Part shown: positions 21,856 through 31,794 of the stretch, piece after piece
How the letters are laid out: the number at the start of each line of letters is the position of its first letter
Position numbering within the stretch: position 1 is the first letter of the stretch
DNA from: Hydrogenophaga sp.
GTDB lineage: Bacteria; Pseudomonadota; Gammaproteobacteria; Burkholderiales; Burkholderiaceae_C
Length of the DNA stretch: 64,000 bases
Reading direction: 5' to 3'
NCBI RefSeq assembly: GCF_019635465.1
Contig: NZ_JAHBZK010000005.1
Location: 177,486 to 241,485 of the forward strand
Translations under genes and position numbers: made by a program
Notes under the pieces: model-generated
Seen by the model: the letters and a program-made list of their open reading frames with translations, nothing else
The model's database searches: none
Told to the model about the DNA's origin: nothing

Positions 21856-23799
21856 TCAACTGACAAGGGCGGCCACCTGCCGATGAAGCAGGTCGGGTGT
21901 CACATCGCCGGCAGGCACCCCGGTGCCAACGGTGAGACCGACGCGATTGAAGAAGCCCCGTCGAAACGGCCTGACCATTGCAACGTTCTGCCCCTCACGG
22001 ACTTCCACCCGGCTGAAGTATGAACCCCACAGGTTGGTCAGCCCCATCGGCACGACCGTGACGTGGACACCCTCCTGGCGGGCTCGCTCCAGGATCTTCA
22101 TGACCCCGCCTTTGAAGGGTTGCAGTGTCCCATCCCTGGTGATGCCACCTTCCGGAAATATGGCCAGCAAATCACCGTCCCTGAGCACGCCGGCAGCGGC
22201 CTCGAACGCACGCTCATACGCTTGCGCATCTTCTTGCTGTGGGGCAATCGGAATGGCCTTGGCGAGGCGAAACAGCCACCCAAGCACAGGCACGCGAAAG
22301 ATCTTGTGGTCCATCAGGAACCGGATCGGGCGCGGGCTCGCCGCCATCAGCAGAATCGCGTCGACAAAGCTCACGTGGTTGCACACCAATACCGCGGGCC
22401 CCTGCAGAGGGATGTGCTGATCGCCGTGCACCTTGAAGCGGTAGACCAGGCGCGACGCCAGCCAGGCAACAAATCGCAGGAGGTATTCCGGCACCAGCAT
22501 GAAGATGTAGAACGCCACCACCGCGTTGAGCAAGCCAACCACCAGAAACATCTGCGGAATCGTCATGCCGAGCTTCAACAGCAGTCCGGCCACCACGGCA
22601 CTGGCGATCATGAACAAGGCATTGAGAATGTTGTTGGCGGCGATGATGCGGGCACGGTGTGTCGGCACACTGCGCATCTGGATCAGCGCATACATGGGCA
22701 CGCTGTAGAGGCCGGCGAACAAGCTGAGCAAGGCCAGGTCGATCAGCACACGGGCGTGAGCGCCTTGCGACAAAAACGCATTCAGTCCCATCGTCCCCGC
22801 GTCGCCCAGCGAACGCGTCGCAAAGTACAGGTCGATCGCAAAAACGCTCATGCCGATTGCACCCAAGGGCACCAGACCGATCTCGACATGCCGACGCGAC
22901 AGCACTTCGCACATCAGCGAGCCCACGCCGATCCCGATCGAAAACACCACCAGCAGCAGCGATGCCACCTGCTCGTCACCGTGCAGCACATCGCGCGCGA
23001 AGGCAGGAAAGAGGCTCAGGAACACCGCACCGAAGAACCACATCCAGCTGATGCCGAGTACCGAGCGAAACACCACAGTGTTGCCGTGTGCGAGCTTGAG
23101 GTTTCGCCAGGTTTCGCTCAATGGGTTCCAGTTGATCGTCAATCCCGGGTCCATTGCCGGCGACGCCGGGATGAAGTGGGCAGCGACGCGCCCGGCAATC
23201 GCCAGCGCCACACAGGTGAAGCCGACGTGGTGGGCACCGATCTCGGGCACCGCAATGATCAGGCCGCCTGCCACGTTGCCCAGCAGGATGGCCACGAAGG
23301 TGCCCATCTCGACCACCCCGTTGCCCCCCGTCAATTCGCGCTCGCTCAGGTGCTGGGGGAGGTAAGCGAACTTCACCGGTCCGAACACCGCCGACTGCAG
23401 GCCCATCAGGAAGATGCTCAGCAACAGTGCTGGAATGCTCTGCACGAAGAACCCCCAGGCGGCCAGCGCCATGATCAGCACCTCGGCCCGCTTGAGCCAG
23501 ACGATCAACCAACGGCGATCGTGCTTGTCGGCGAGTTGGCCGCTGGTGGCCGAGAACAGAAGAAATGGCAGGATGAACAAGGCCCCGATGACCAACCCGG
23601 CCAGGTCGGCTGGCAACCAGCTGACCCGCAGCTGATAGGTCACCAGCACGGTGAAGGCGAACTTGAACAGGTTGTCGTTGGCAGCGCCCAGGAACTGGGT
23701 CCAGAAAAAGGGTGCAAAGCGGCGCTGCTTGAGCATGCCGAACTGACCGTGGTCCCGTCCGGAATCGTCTTCAGCAGGTGCCGGCGTTTGGACAGACAT
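21856..23799 (-). CDS. MFS transporter-acyltransferase fusion (LplT-PlsC-like)
   Basis: A 647-residue fusion. Residues 1 to about 415 form a 12-helix major facilitator starting FFWTQFLGAANDNLFKFAF, typical of lysophospholipid transporter LplT. Residues from about 430 form a 1-acylglycerol-3-phosphate acyltransferase domain with the NHVSFVD motif (HX4D), then FPEGG and LQPFKGGVMK. Together they could flip lysophospholipid inward and re-acylate it. E. coli Aas has a further acyl-ACP synthetase domain, which is absent here. GGAGG sits six bases before the ATG. An additional frame upstream of the ATG is not used. Confidence 0.87.
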   Translation of the reverse strand: MSVQTPAPAEDDSGRDHGQFGMLKQRRFAPFFWTQFLGAANDNLFKFAFTVLVTYQLRVSWLPADLAGLVIGALFILPFLLFSATSGQLADKHDRRWLIVWLKRAEVLIMALAAWGFFVQSIPALLLSIFLMGLQSAVFGPVKFAYLPQHLSERELTGGNGVVEMGTFVAILLGNVAGGLIIAVPEIGAHHVGFTCVALAIAGRVAAHFIPASPAMDPGLTINWNPLSETWRNLKLAHGNTVVFRSVLGISWMWFFGAVFLSLFPAFARDVLHGDEQVASLLLVVFSIGIGVGSLMCEVLSRRHVEIGLVPLGAIGMSVFAIDLYFATRSLGDAGTMGLNAFLSQGAHARVLIDLALLSLFAGLYSVPMYALIQMRSVPTHRARIIAANNILNALFMIASAVVAGLLLKLGMTIPQMFLVVGLLNAVVAFYIFMLVPEYLLRFVAWLASRLVYRFKVHGDQHIPLQGPAVLVCNHVSFVDAILLMAASPRPIRFLMDHKIFRVPVLGWLFRLAKAIPIAPQQEDAQAYERAFEAAAGVLRDGDLLAIFPEGGITRDGTLQPFKGGVMKILERARQEGVHVTVVPMGLTNLWGSYFSRVEVREGQNVAMVRPFRRGFFNRVGLTVGTGVPAGDVTPDLLHRQVAALVS

Positions 23800-24004
23800 G
23801 AAGTTGCCTCCTCGGTGTTTGTTGCCTCGTTGGGGATCGCCGGCGCGATTCTGCGGCAGGCGGTGGGTGCGAGATGTCAAGTCGATGCGGGATGGAGTGC
23901 AGGTCGCGGCACTGTGATCGGGACTGCGCGCTCAAGGGCGCGCATTTCAATACGACCTCTGTTTCGTGGACGCACGGTATCGAATTGCTGTACCTTACGC
24001 CGCC

Positions 24005-24736
24005 ATGAGCACCTCCGCCGATCTGGTCACCGCCATCAAACGCGAACTCAAGGCCTCGCGCATGACCTACGCCGATCTGGCGCGTGCGATGGGCATGGCC
24101 GAGTCGAGCGTCAAGCGCATGCTCGCCAAGGGGGACATGGCGCTTTCGCGCATCGACGCGATATGCCGCGTGCTCAAACTGGACTTTGCCGACCTCGCGC
24201 GACGCGTGGCCGATGCGCAGCCGCTGGTGGTCGAACTCACTCCGGCGCAAGAACGTGCGGTGGTGGCCGACAAGAAGCTCCTGTTGGTCGCCATCTGCGT
24301 GCTGAGCCAATGGACGGTGGAGCAGATCACCACCACCTACCGCCTCAGCGAGGCAGAAGCCATCAAGTACCTGGCCCAGCTTGATCGCATCGGCATCATC
24401 GAGTTGCGCCCGCTCAATCGCTACCGCCTCAAGCTGGCCAAGACCTTTCGTTGGCGGGCGCATGGCGCGGTCATGAACTTCTTTCGGGACCACGCATTGC
24501 TCGACTACTTCTCGGGCGGTTTCGATGGGTCCGGCGAGGGGCTGATGCTGGTGCACGGCTCAGTCAGTCGAACGCTGGCACCGGGTTTTCTTGAGCGACT
24601 GCAGCGGGTTGCGCAGGACTTTGCGCAACAGCACCAGACCGATCAGAAGCTGGCCGACAAGGACCGCGGGGGTTACACCCTGGTGCTGGCCATGCGCAGT
24701 TGGGAGTTCGAGGTTTTCACGCAATTGCGGCGTTGA
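24005..24736 (+). CDS. XRE-family helix-turn-helix regulator
   Basis: A 243-residue protein with an N-terminal Cro/C1-type helix-turn-helix (VTAIKRELKASRMTYADLARAMGMAESSVKRMLAKG, residues 8-42). A larger C-terminal region follows with a winged-helix look (WTVEQITTTYRLSEAEAIKYLAQLDRIGIIELRPLNRYRLKLAKTF), suggesting a second DNA-binding or dimerisation module. It is divergent from the MFS-acyltransferase gene with 205 bases between starts, so it might control that gene. The ligand is unknown. Confidence 0.82.
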   Translation: MSTSADLVTAIKRELKASRMTYADLARAMGMAESSVKRMLAKGDMALSRIDAICRVLKLDFADLARRVADAQPLVVELTPAQERAVVADKKLLLVAICVLSQWTVEQITTTYRLSEAEAIKYLAQLDRIGIIELRPLNRYRLKLAKTFRWRAHGAVMNFFRDHALLDYFSGGFDGSGEGLMLVHGSVSRTLAPGFLERLQRVAQDFAQQHQTDQKLADKDRGGYTLVLAMRSWEFEVFTQLRR

Positions 24737-24786
24737 GCCCCGCGACGCTGGCATCATCGCGGGTTCGCGCCCTCTCCCATCCACGA

Positions 24787-25431
24787 ATGAACGCCACCCC
24801 AACGCCCGCACGTCCCGCACAACGCCCCCGCAAGCAGGCGCCCTCCGCCCCGCGCCACCCCGTGCTCATTCAACTGGCTGAGCGCTGGCCCGCCTTGTTC
24901 GGAGACGAGCCCCGCCCGCTCAAACGTGGCATCTATGAAGACCTGAGCGTCGCCCTGGGCGATACGGTCAAGGCCGAGGACCTCAAGGCTGCGCTGGCGC
25001 TGCACACACGCACCACGCGTTACCTGAATGCGGTCGCCACCGGTCAGCCCAGGCGCGACCTCAATGCACTCGTGGTCGAAGAAGTGGCACCCGACCAGCG
25101 CCATCACGCCATCGTCGAGGTGCACCGTCGGCGCCAACAGCGCAGTGCCGAAGACCTGACACCACAAACCCGGCAGCGGGTGGTGCGCGCGTTCGAAGCC
25201 AGCGGACTCGGCCAGGAGGCCTACCTGACCCTGGTGCGTGGGCGCGACGAAGCCATCAATGCGTTGACCGAGGCAGCCGTCGGTGAAGCGAGTGCAACCA
25301 TGGCCCGTGAAGCAGCGCTGCTGCGCGCCTTTGAATCGGGTGGCCAGTCGGTGGAGGACTTTGCTGCCGGCTACGGCATGACGCCCGACGTGGCGCAGCG
25401 CATGCTGAACCGCGCGCGACAGCGACGCTGA
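24787..25431 (+). CDS. ProQ/FinO-domain RNA chaperone-like protein
   Basis: A 214-residue protein. After a Pro/Ala/Arg-rich tail, the FinO/ProQ core spans about residues 20-115 with LAERWPALFGDEPRPLKRGIYEDL and LHTRTTRYLNAVATGQPRRDLN, the RNA-binding face in this family. The remaining roughly 100 residues are helical (RQRVVRAFEASGLGQEAYLTLVRGRDEAIN...) and unlike the E. coli ProQ Tudor-like end. It probably binds structured RNAs. It begins 50 bases after the XRE gene in the same direction. Confidence 0.85.
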   Translation: MNATPTPARPAQRPRKQAPSAPRHPVLIQLAERWPALFGDEPRPLKRGIYEDLSVALGDTVKAEDLKAALALHTRTTRYLNAVATGQPRRDLNALVVEEVAPDQRHHAIVEVHRRRQQRSAEDLTPQTRQRVVRAFEASGLGQEAYLTLVRGRDEAINALTEAAVGEASATMAREAALLRAFESGGQSVEDFAAGYGMTPDVAQRMLNRARQRR

Positions 25432-25437
25432 GCCGGC

Positions 25438-26727
25438 TCAGGCCGGCCGGGTAAACACCGTCAGGACACCGGTGTAACCGTACAGATGGTGGTGGGCAAT
25501 CTCGCCACCGGCAAAGAAGCCCACCAGCGGCACGTCGCCGAGGGCATGGCGAACAATCTGCAACTCGGCGCTGGGCCCACCAAAGTGAGGACCACCGCGC
25601 CCGGCACAACTGACGTAGACCGCACCGGCAATGGCCCGCGGCGCCGCAAGCGCCTCGTCCACGTCACCCTCTGACCCAACCAGCACCGCCTCGGGTTCCA
25701 GCTCTTCGCGCACCTCGGCGCACACGCGCATCAGGTCGGCCCGCGCGGCCTGCACGTGGCGTTCGCAGAATGACAGGCGGGTGCCTTCGGGCACGAGGTC
25801 GGCGATCGCCACACCACGGCGCGCCGGGTCCAGACCGATCAGGTGCCGCACGATCACCTCGTGTCCAAAGGCCCCGCGCTGGCGGGAGGTCTGATTGGTC
25901 TCGAGCGCCGCACCGCCAGGCCCGGGCTTGATCAGCCCCACCAGCGTGCTGCGAAGGCGCGGCATCGCGTGTTCGGGGTGGTCCAGCGAGATCGACAGGT
26001 CCCGCAGCAGCACATCGAGCGCTGGCTCACCATCCAGACGCAGCACCAGATTGCCATCCGACTCGGTGACCACCCGCTCTGCCGAGACCGGCTGCGCGCC
26101 TTGCGTCACCCGCGAGACGATGTCCACCTCACGCGCGAAGGCCACGCCACTGAGACCGCCGTGAAACACCCCACTGGACGCACCGTGACCCGACAGGGTG
26201 CCCGAGCTGCCCAAAGCGAACTGCACCGTTGAACCCCGGCTGCCTGCGAGCCCACCGAACAGATAGCCACTGCCGGTGCGCTCTGCCATCTCGTGAATGA
26301 GCTCGGCCAGTTCTGGCGTGGCGCCATCGGCGTGCACCAGCGCCGTGTGCGCCGAGAAACCGTCACCCGCTTCGGCGCGGCCGCTAACGGACAAAGGTGC
26401 CACGCCACTGAACACCCGGTATTGGTCCGGGCTCAGGTCGCACAACATGACAGACATCGCCGGCTCGTCGAAATACTCGACGTTGTTGGCCGACACGCCG
26501 ACGCCCACGGTGCCCACCCAGTCCGTCACCTCGGGCATTTCCGCACTCAGGCACTCCAGAATGGTCTCGGCCTCGGGAACGTAGTGATCGGTGATGTAGA
26601 GCAAGCCCAGCGAGGGCTGCGCGGCGTGATCGGGCAACGCCATCTGGGCACGCAATTGCGCCACCACCATCGCGGCGGCCATGCGCCATTGAGGGTGGGT
26701 GGCGTGCGCGTGCGGAAATCGTTTCAT
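25438..26727 (-). CDS. FIST N- and C-domain sensory protein
   Basis: A 429-residue protein with the FIST architecture. The FIST-N region (about 35-230) includes LLYITDHYVPEAETILECL and GTVGVGVSANNVEYFDEPAMSVML, then SGYLFGGLAGSRG. The FIST-C region (about 240-425) includes EPALDVLLRDLSI, the VYVSCAGRG and GFFAGGEIAH motifs, and the YGYTGVLTVF ending. FIST domains are thought to sense small ligands such as amino acids and commonly partner with histidine kinases; the soluble hybrid kinase at 19612 is a candidate. Four bases separate it from the phaM stop upstream, so both are likely one transcript. Confidence 0.88.
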   Translation of the reverse strand: MKRFPHAHATHPQWRMAAAMVVAQLRAQMALPDHAAQPSLGLLYITDHYVPEAETILECLSAEMPEVTDWVGTVGVGVSANNVEYFDEPAMSVMLCDLSPDQYRVFSGVAPLSVSGRAEAGDGFSAHTALVHADGATPELAELIHEMAERTGSGYLFGGLAGSRGSTVQFALGSSGTLSGHGASSGVFHGGLSGVAFAREVDIVSRVTQGAQPVSAERVVTESDGNLVLRLDGEPALDVLLRDLSISLDHPEHAMPRLRSTLVGLIKPGPGGAALETNQTSRQRGAFGHEVIVRHLIGLDPARRGVAIADLVPEGTRLSFCERHVQAARADLMRVCAEVREELEPEAVLVGSEGDVDEALAAPRAIAGAVYVSCAGRGGPHFGGPSAELQIVRHALGDVPLVGFFAGGEIAHHHLYGYTGVLTVFTRPA

Positions 26728-26731
26728 CGGA

Positions 26732-27565
26732 TCACTTCTGGCGCGACTTGCGCGCCGGGGCCACGCGTGACTTGGCCGAGGGTGACTTGGCCGCGGGTGC
26801 CTGGTTGAGGGCGCGCGCGGCGGCTCGCCCAACGCCCGCCGCGGTGCCCACGCCACGGCCAACGGTGCCAGCTGCCGTGCGCGCGGCCTGCCCCGCCAGC
26901 CCCGACGCCGTTCGCACGGCCGCACCGGTCAGGTCGGTCGCCACCTGCCGCGTCGTGTCCAGCGCGGTCTGCTTGGCAGCGTCCTTCATCGCATTGGTGG
27001 CGATCTGCTGAAACTGCTGCGACAAGGCACCCCACCACTGCATGGGATCGACCACGCCCCCGGCCAACGCCGCATCGGATGCGGACTGGCTGGCGCTCTT
27101 GCGTGGCGCCGCACGCTTGCGCGCCGGTTTGGGCACTACCTTGGCCGCGGGTGGCACCGGGTCGCCATAGTTCTTGGGCGGAATCTCCAGACCGGCAAAA
27201 CGGGTACCCGAGCCCGACGGCGCAGCGTCCTTGACCTTGAGTGCGCCCGCCACATCGCCCAGGCTGAAGTTCATGGACTTCAGCGTCGACAGGGTCATCT
27301 TCTGCACTTCAAGTGCCTGGATGGTGGCACCCAGCGCCTTGGCGTTCTGATCAAGCCAGAAATGCACCGCCTTGAGTTCGTCGATGCGCTTCTCGAGCTC
27401 TTCGACATTGAAGGTGGGTGCCACCCAGTTGCTCAGGCTGGGCATCTGCGGCAGGTTCTGCCCGATGCCTTGCGCAATGCCCCCTGCGGCCTGGGATGCA
27501 AGGTTCTGCAGGAACTCGAATCCCGGCACGAACCTGCCGAAGCCACCGGTGGGTACATCGCTCAT
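26732..27565 (-). CDS. phaM: PhaM-family polyhydroxyalkanoate granule regulator
   Basis: A 277-residue protein. The N-terminal part has PGFEFLQNLASQAAGG and the conserved helix VAPTFNVEELEKRIDELKAVHFWLDQNAKALGATIQALEVQKMTL. The C-terminus is Lys/Ala/Pro/Arg-rich (KPARKRAAPRKS and a basic tail ending APARKSRQK), as in PhaM of Ralstonia. PhaM activates the PHB synthase and tethers storage granules to DNA through such a basic tail. The long Ala/Thr/Gly-rich stretch near 185-255 is low complexity. It lies between the enoyl-CoA hydratase and FIST genes. Confidence 0.85.
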   Translation of the reverse strand: MSDVPTGGFGRFVPGFEFLQNLASQAAGGIAQGIGQNLPQMPSLSNWVAPTFNVEELEKRIDELKAVHFWLDQNAKALGATIQALEVQKMTLSTLKSMNFSLGDVAGALKVKDAAPSGSGTRFAGLEIPPKNYGDPVPPAAKVVPKPARKRAAPRKSASQSASDAALAGGVVDPMQWWGALSQQFQQIATNAMKDAAKQTALDTTRQVATDLTGAAVRTASGLAGQAARTAAGTVGRGVGTAAGVGRAAARALNQAPAAKSPSAKSRVAPARKSRQK

Positions 27566-27590
27566 CGCGTTCTCCTCATGGACCTGTCGC

Positions 27591-28433
27591 TCAGCCATCC
27601 ACGCCATAGCGCGGCGCGCGGCGCTCGCGCAAGGATGCCACACCTTCGCGCACATCGGGTCCGGCAAAACCCATGAATTCCAGCGCCAGCGAAGTATCGA
27701 AGCTCGGACCCGCCTGACGCAGCCAGTTGTTGAGCGAGTACTTGGTCCAGCGGATCGCGCTGGCGCTGCCGCTGGCAAGGCGGTCGGCCACTTCGTAGGC
27801 CTTGTCCAGCAACTGATCGTCGTCGACCACGAGCGAGACGAGCCCGATGCGCTCGGCTTCCTCGCCGCTGACCGCATCGCACAGCATGAGGTAGTACTTG
27901 GCCTTGGCCATGCCACACAGCAGCGGCCAGACGATCGCCGCGTGGTCGCCCGCCGCCACGCCCAGGCGGGTGTGTCCGTCCACGATCTTGGCACTGCGCG
28001 CCGCGATCGAGATGTCCGCCAGCAGACCGGCCACCAGGCCCGCGCCGACCGCAGGCCCGTGCATGGCACTCACGATGGGCTTGTCGCAGTTGATCACGTT
28101 GTAGACCAGGTCGCGCGCCTCTTTCCAGACCCGCGATCGCACCTCGAAATCGGTGGCCATGTCCTGCACCAGGGCCAGGTCGCCACCGCCCGAAAAGCCC
28201 ATGCCGCTGCCGCGCAGCACGGCAGCGCGCACGCTGTCGTCTCGACCCACGTCGCGCCAGATCTCGCTCAGTTCCCAATGGCCTTCGTGACCGGCAGTGG
28301 GCAGCTTGCCGTTGCCGCCCGGGCCATCGGCACGCATGCGGATGTCCAGCACGCTCGCCACCCCGTTGACCAGCGGCCCTCGGCGCGTGATCTCCAGGGT
28401 CTGGTAACGGCTGTAGTCAACGGACTGGCTCAT
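27591..28433 (-). CDS. Enoyl-CoA hydratase/isomerase family protein
   Basis: A 280-residue crotonase-fold protein. The CoA-binding and oxyanion-hole regions are visible ([23 protein letters not shown] and [27 protein letters not shown]). The second active-site stretch is [27 protein letters not shown]. Where classical enoyl-CoA hydratases have paired glutamates, this protein has other residues ([10 protein letters not shown]), so the exact reaction is open. GAGGAG eight bases before the ATG is a strong ribosome site. The next gene on the same strand is phaM, 25 bases away. Divergent from the dksA-like gene. Confidence 0.85.
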   Translation of the reverse strand: MSQSVDYSRYQTLEITRRGPLVNGVASVLDIRMRADGPGGNGKLPTAGHEGHWELSEIWRDVGRDDSVRAAVLRGSGMGFSGGGDLALVQDMATDFEVRSRVWKEARDLVYNVINCDKPIVSAMHGPAVGAGLVAGLLADISIAARSAKIVDGHTRLGVAAGDHAAIVWPLLCGMAKAKYYLMLCDAVSGEEAERIGLVSLVVDDDQLLDKAYEVADRLASGSASAIRWTKYSLNNWLRQAGPSFDTSLALEFMGFAGPDVREGVASLRERRAPRYGVDG

Positions 28434-28473
28434 GGGTGTCTCCTCGTGTGTCGTGTGGATCGATCGATTGTGC

Positions 28474-28487
28474 TTGACCTGCATCAA
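28474..28487. promoter_or_regulatory. FNR/Anr-like box between the enoyl-CoA hydratase and dksA-like genes
   Basis: TTGACCTGCATCAA matches the FNR/Anr consensus TTGAT-N4-ATCAA at nine of ten defined positions. It lies 50 bases upstream of the dksA/traR-like start and 41 bases upstream of the divergent enoyl-CoA hydratase start, so it could act on either. Binding is inferred. Confidence 0.5.
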
Positions 28488-28536
28488 GCCCCAAGGCAGG
28501 TGTCCCCCGCAAGATGCCCACTGCACAGGAGACCCC

Positions 28537-28890
28537 ATGAACGCACCGATCTCAGACACCTTCGAGGCCCAGTTGCGCAGCGAGCGCCAGGCACTGCTGG
28601 CGCGCTTGCAAGCCCAGCGGGGCGGCACCCGCAGTCGCACCGAAGTGGCGGCCGACAAGCGCGCCATGGCCGACGACAACGGTTTCCGCGCCGACGAGTC
28701 TTTCGATCTGGGCTCCGTGCTGGGTGAGCGCGAGGCCCTGGAGCTACAAGCGATCGACGCTGCATTGCAGCGCATCGCCGACGGCAGCTATGGCTTGTGC
28801 CTGCAATGCGGCGCGTCCATTCCCGCCGCACGCCTGCACGCGCAACCCACCGCCGAGCGCTGCGTGGACTGCCAGGCCAAGGCCGAGTAG
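28537..28890 (+). CDS. TraR/DksA C4-type zinc-finger protein
   Basis: A 117-residue protein. The N-terminal half is a helical hairpin ([22 protein letters not shown]...[23 protein letters not shown]). The C-terminus has the four-cysteine finger C-x2-C...C-x2-C (CLQCG...CVDCQ). DksA/TraR proteins enter the RNA polymerase secondary channel and adjust transcription, often with ppGpp. It is shorter than DksA (about 150 residues) and lacks part of the coiled coil, so it is a DksA-like relative. The ATG has GGAG seven bases upstream. A putative FNR-type box lies upstream. Confidence 0.87.
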   Translation: MNAPISDTFEAQLRSERQALLARLQAQRGGTRSRTEVAADKRAMADDNGFRADESFDLGSVLGEREALELQAIDAALQRIADGSYGLCLQCGASIPAARLHAQPTAERCVDCQAKAE

Positions 28891-28921
28891 GTTCCGCAGG
28901 GCCAGCGGCCTGGCCGACGCA

Positions 28922-29935
<1,014 letters not shown>

Positions 29936-30000
29936 GCCGTTCTCCTGCTGCCGTTTCGGGTGATATGGGGCCCCGGCTGGTTCGGGGCCATAATTACGAA

Positions 30001-30020
30001 TAGTGAAATCCATTCACCTA
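30001..30020. promoter_or_regulatory. Candidate IclR operator
   Basis: GTGAA-ATCCA-TTCAC (30003-30017) is an inverted repeat between the divergent hydrolase and IclR genes, just before the IclR ATG at 30020. IclR-family proteins often bind such AT-flanked dyads near their own promoter, so autoregulation is plausible. Confidence 0.45.
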
Positions 30021-30883
30021 TGCGTAAGCGCGAGATTCTAGACCAAAGCCCGAACGACGACAGCGACGATGCCGAACCCCAGCGGGCCGGCATTCAGTCG
30101 GTCGAGGTCGGCTTCGAGTTGCTCAAAGCCATGTCCGAGGCCAGTGGCCCGCTGATGCTGCGCGATCTGGCGGCTGCGGCCGGCATGAGCGCGGCCAAGG
30201 CACACCGGTATCTGGTGAGCTTCCAGCGCCTGGGCCTGGTCACCCAGGACCCGGTCAGCACCCGCTACGACCTGGGTCCGGCCGCGTTGCGCCTGGGCCT
30301 GGCCAGCCTGTCACGCATCGACGCCGTCAAACTGGCGCGCGAGCGCGTGGACGACCTGCTGCAGGAAACCGGGCACACCGTCGCCATCGCGGTCTGGGGC
30401 AACCAGGGGCCCACCATGGTGCATTGGGCCGAGGCGCCACAAACCGTGCCTGTGACCCTGCGTCTGGGCGACGTGATGCCCATGCTGACATCGGCCACCG
30501 GTCGCTGTTTCGCGGCCTTCATGGGCAACGAAGGACGGGACGCACAACGCATCGCCCCCATGATCCGCGATGAGCTGGCGCGGCTGAAAAAGCTGCCGCG
30601 CAACGGCACGCTGCCGCCGGACTTGCCCCAGACCAGCGCAGAGGTCGACGCCATGCTGGACGAGGTCAGGCAACGCGGGTTGGCCCGCGTGGTGCACAGC
30701 CTGCTGCCGGGCGTGGCGGGCTTCTGCGCACCGGTGTTCGACGCCCAAGGGCATCTGGTGCTGGCCATGGTCGTGCTGGGCTCGGTCAGCACCCTGGACA
30801 CCGACTGGGCGAGCGCACCCGCCACCGCTCTGCTGCGCGCCACCCGTCGGCTGAGCGCCGATCTGGGGCACCCTGGGCAGTGA
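30020..30883 (+). CDS. IclR-family transcriptional regulator
   Basis: A 287-residue regulator. The winged helix-turn-helix is near residues 25-85 (IQSVEVGFELLKAMSEASGPLMLRDLAAAAGMSAAKAHRYLVSFQRLGLV). The IclR ligand domain follows (DLLQETGHTVAIAVWGNQGPTMVHW, MPMLTSATGRCFAAFMG, VVHSLLPGVAGFCAPVFDAQGHLVLAMVVLG). It is divergent from the fumarylacetoacetase-like gene and most likely controls it in response to a ring-cleavage intermediate. The ATG at 30020 lies directly after the candidate operator, so the leader is short. Confidence 0.9.
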   Translation: MRKREILDQSPNDDSDDAEPQRAGIQSVEVGFELLKAMSEASGPLMLRDLAAAAGMSAAKAHRYLVSFQRLGLVTQDPVSTRYDLGPAALRLGLASLSRIDAVKLARERVDDLLQETGHTVAIAVWGNQGPTMVHWAEAPQTVPVTLRLGDVMPMLTSATGRCFAAFMGNEGRDAQRIAPMIRDELARLKKLPRNGTLPPDLPQTSAEVDAMLDEVRQRGLARVVHSLLPGVAGFCAPVFDAQGHLVLAMVVLGSVSTLDTDWASAPATALLRATRRLSADLGHPGQ

Positions 30884-31638
30884 GTGGGGTCCCAGGCCAC
30901 ATGGGTCTTGTAGCCACGTCTCCCAACCGCCGTACCGTGCTGGGCCTGTTGCTGGGCACCGGGCTGGTTGCTTCGCGCGCCGGCACACCGCAAACCGCTG
31001 CCGTCGTCTGCCGCCCACCCCCCAGCGTCGTGCTCGACTACGACGTGCAGGGGCGCATCAGCGGCTTCAACTTTCGCGCCGACGGCCAGCTTGACTGGCG
31101 CCTGGACGCCAACGGCTACCTCGCCCGCCTGTCCCTGTCGATGCCGCTGCTGGGCAAGCGCGAGCAAACCAGCGAGGGCCTGATCGGGCCTGATGGCTTG
31201 CAGCCGGAGCGCTTCGTCGATCGGCGACGCTCCAAACAGCGCCAGGTGCAGTTCGAGCGCGCTGACCACCGCATCCGCTTCGGCAACGACGCGGCGGTGA
31301 CCGATTTGCTCCCCGGCGCGCAGGACCGCCTGAGCCTGTTCATGCAACTGGCCGGGCTGATGCGTGCGCAGCCGCGCAAGTCGGGCGAACACGTTGAATT
31401 CCAGGTGGCCGGTTTCGGTGATGCCGAGGTGTGGCGTTTCGACATTGGCGCGCAGCAACGTCTTGATTTGCCTGCGGGCCAATTGGGGGCTGTCCACATC
31501 GCGCGCGCCCCCCGCAAACCCAACGACAGCCGAGTGGAACTCTGGCTGTCACCGGAATTGGACCACCTGCCGGTTCGTCTGCGCGTGACGCAGCCAGAAG
31601 GCGATGTGGCCGATCAGCTGCTCGCACGGCGCCCCTGA
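30880..31638 (+). CDS. DUF3108 domain-containing exported protein
   Basis: A 252-residue protein from a GTG overlapping the IclR stop (GTGA); an ATG at 30901 would remove seven residues. The N-terminus has a twin-arginine-like signal (SPNRRTVLGLLLGTGLVASRAG). The mature protein is a beta-rich DUF3108 domain with LDYDVQGRISGFNFRADGQLDWRLD, a central strand series, and a C-terminus with VELWLSPELDHLPVRLRVTQPEGDVADQLL. DUF3108 proteins are periplasmic and uncharacterised; the family shares a lipocalin-like look. Confidence 0.75.
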   Translation: MSGVPGHMGLVATSPNRRTVLGLLLGTGLVASRAGTPQTAAVVCRPPPSVVLDYDVQGRISGFNFRADGQLDWRLDANGYLARLSLSMPLLGKREQTSEGLIGPDGLQPERFVDRRRSKQRQVQFERADHRIRFGNDAAVTDLLPGAQDRLSLFMQLAGLMRAQPRKSGEHVEFQVAGFGDAEVWRFDIGAQQRLDLPAGQLGAVHIARAPRKPNDSRVELWLSPELDHLPVRLRVTQPEGDVADQLLARRP

Positions 31639-31684
31639 GCGGTCAAGCAGCGCGGAACCCAAAGCGCGAGAAAAACCACAACCC

Positions 31685-31713
31685 TTGAAATAAATGCCCC
31701 TGCCGACCATATG
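31685..31713 (+). promoter_or_regulatory. Sigma-70-like promoter of the DUF3567 gene
   Basis: TTGAAA at 31685-31690 is followed after 17 bases by CATATG at 31708-31713, about 80 bases before the start of the DUF3567 gene. Confidence 0.45.
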
Positions 31714-31794
31714 TGGTCTCAAGGGACTCCACCCGGACCACCATTTGCCGATATAAGGGCAACAGGTCTGGAGCCAGCACAAGGAACACGCGCC

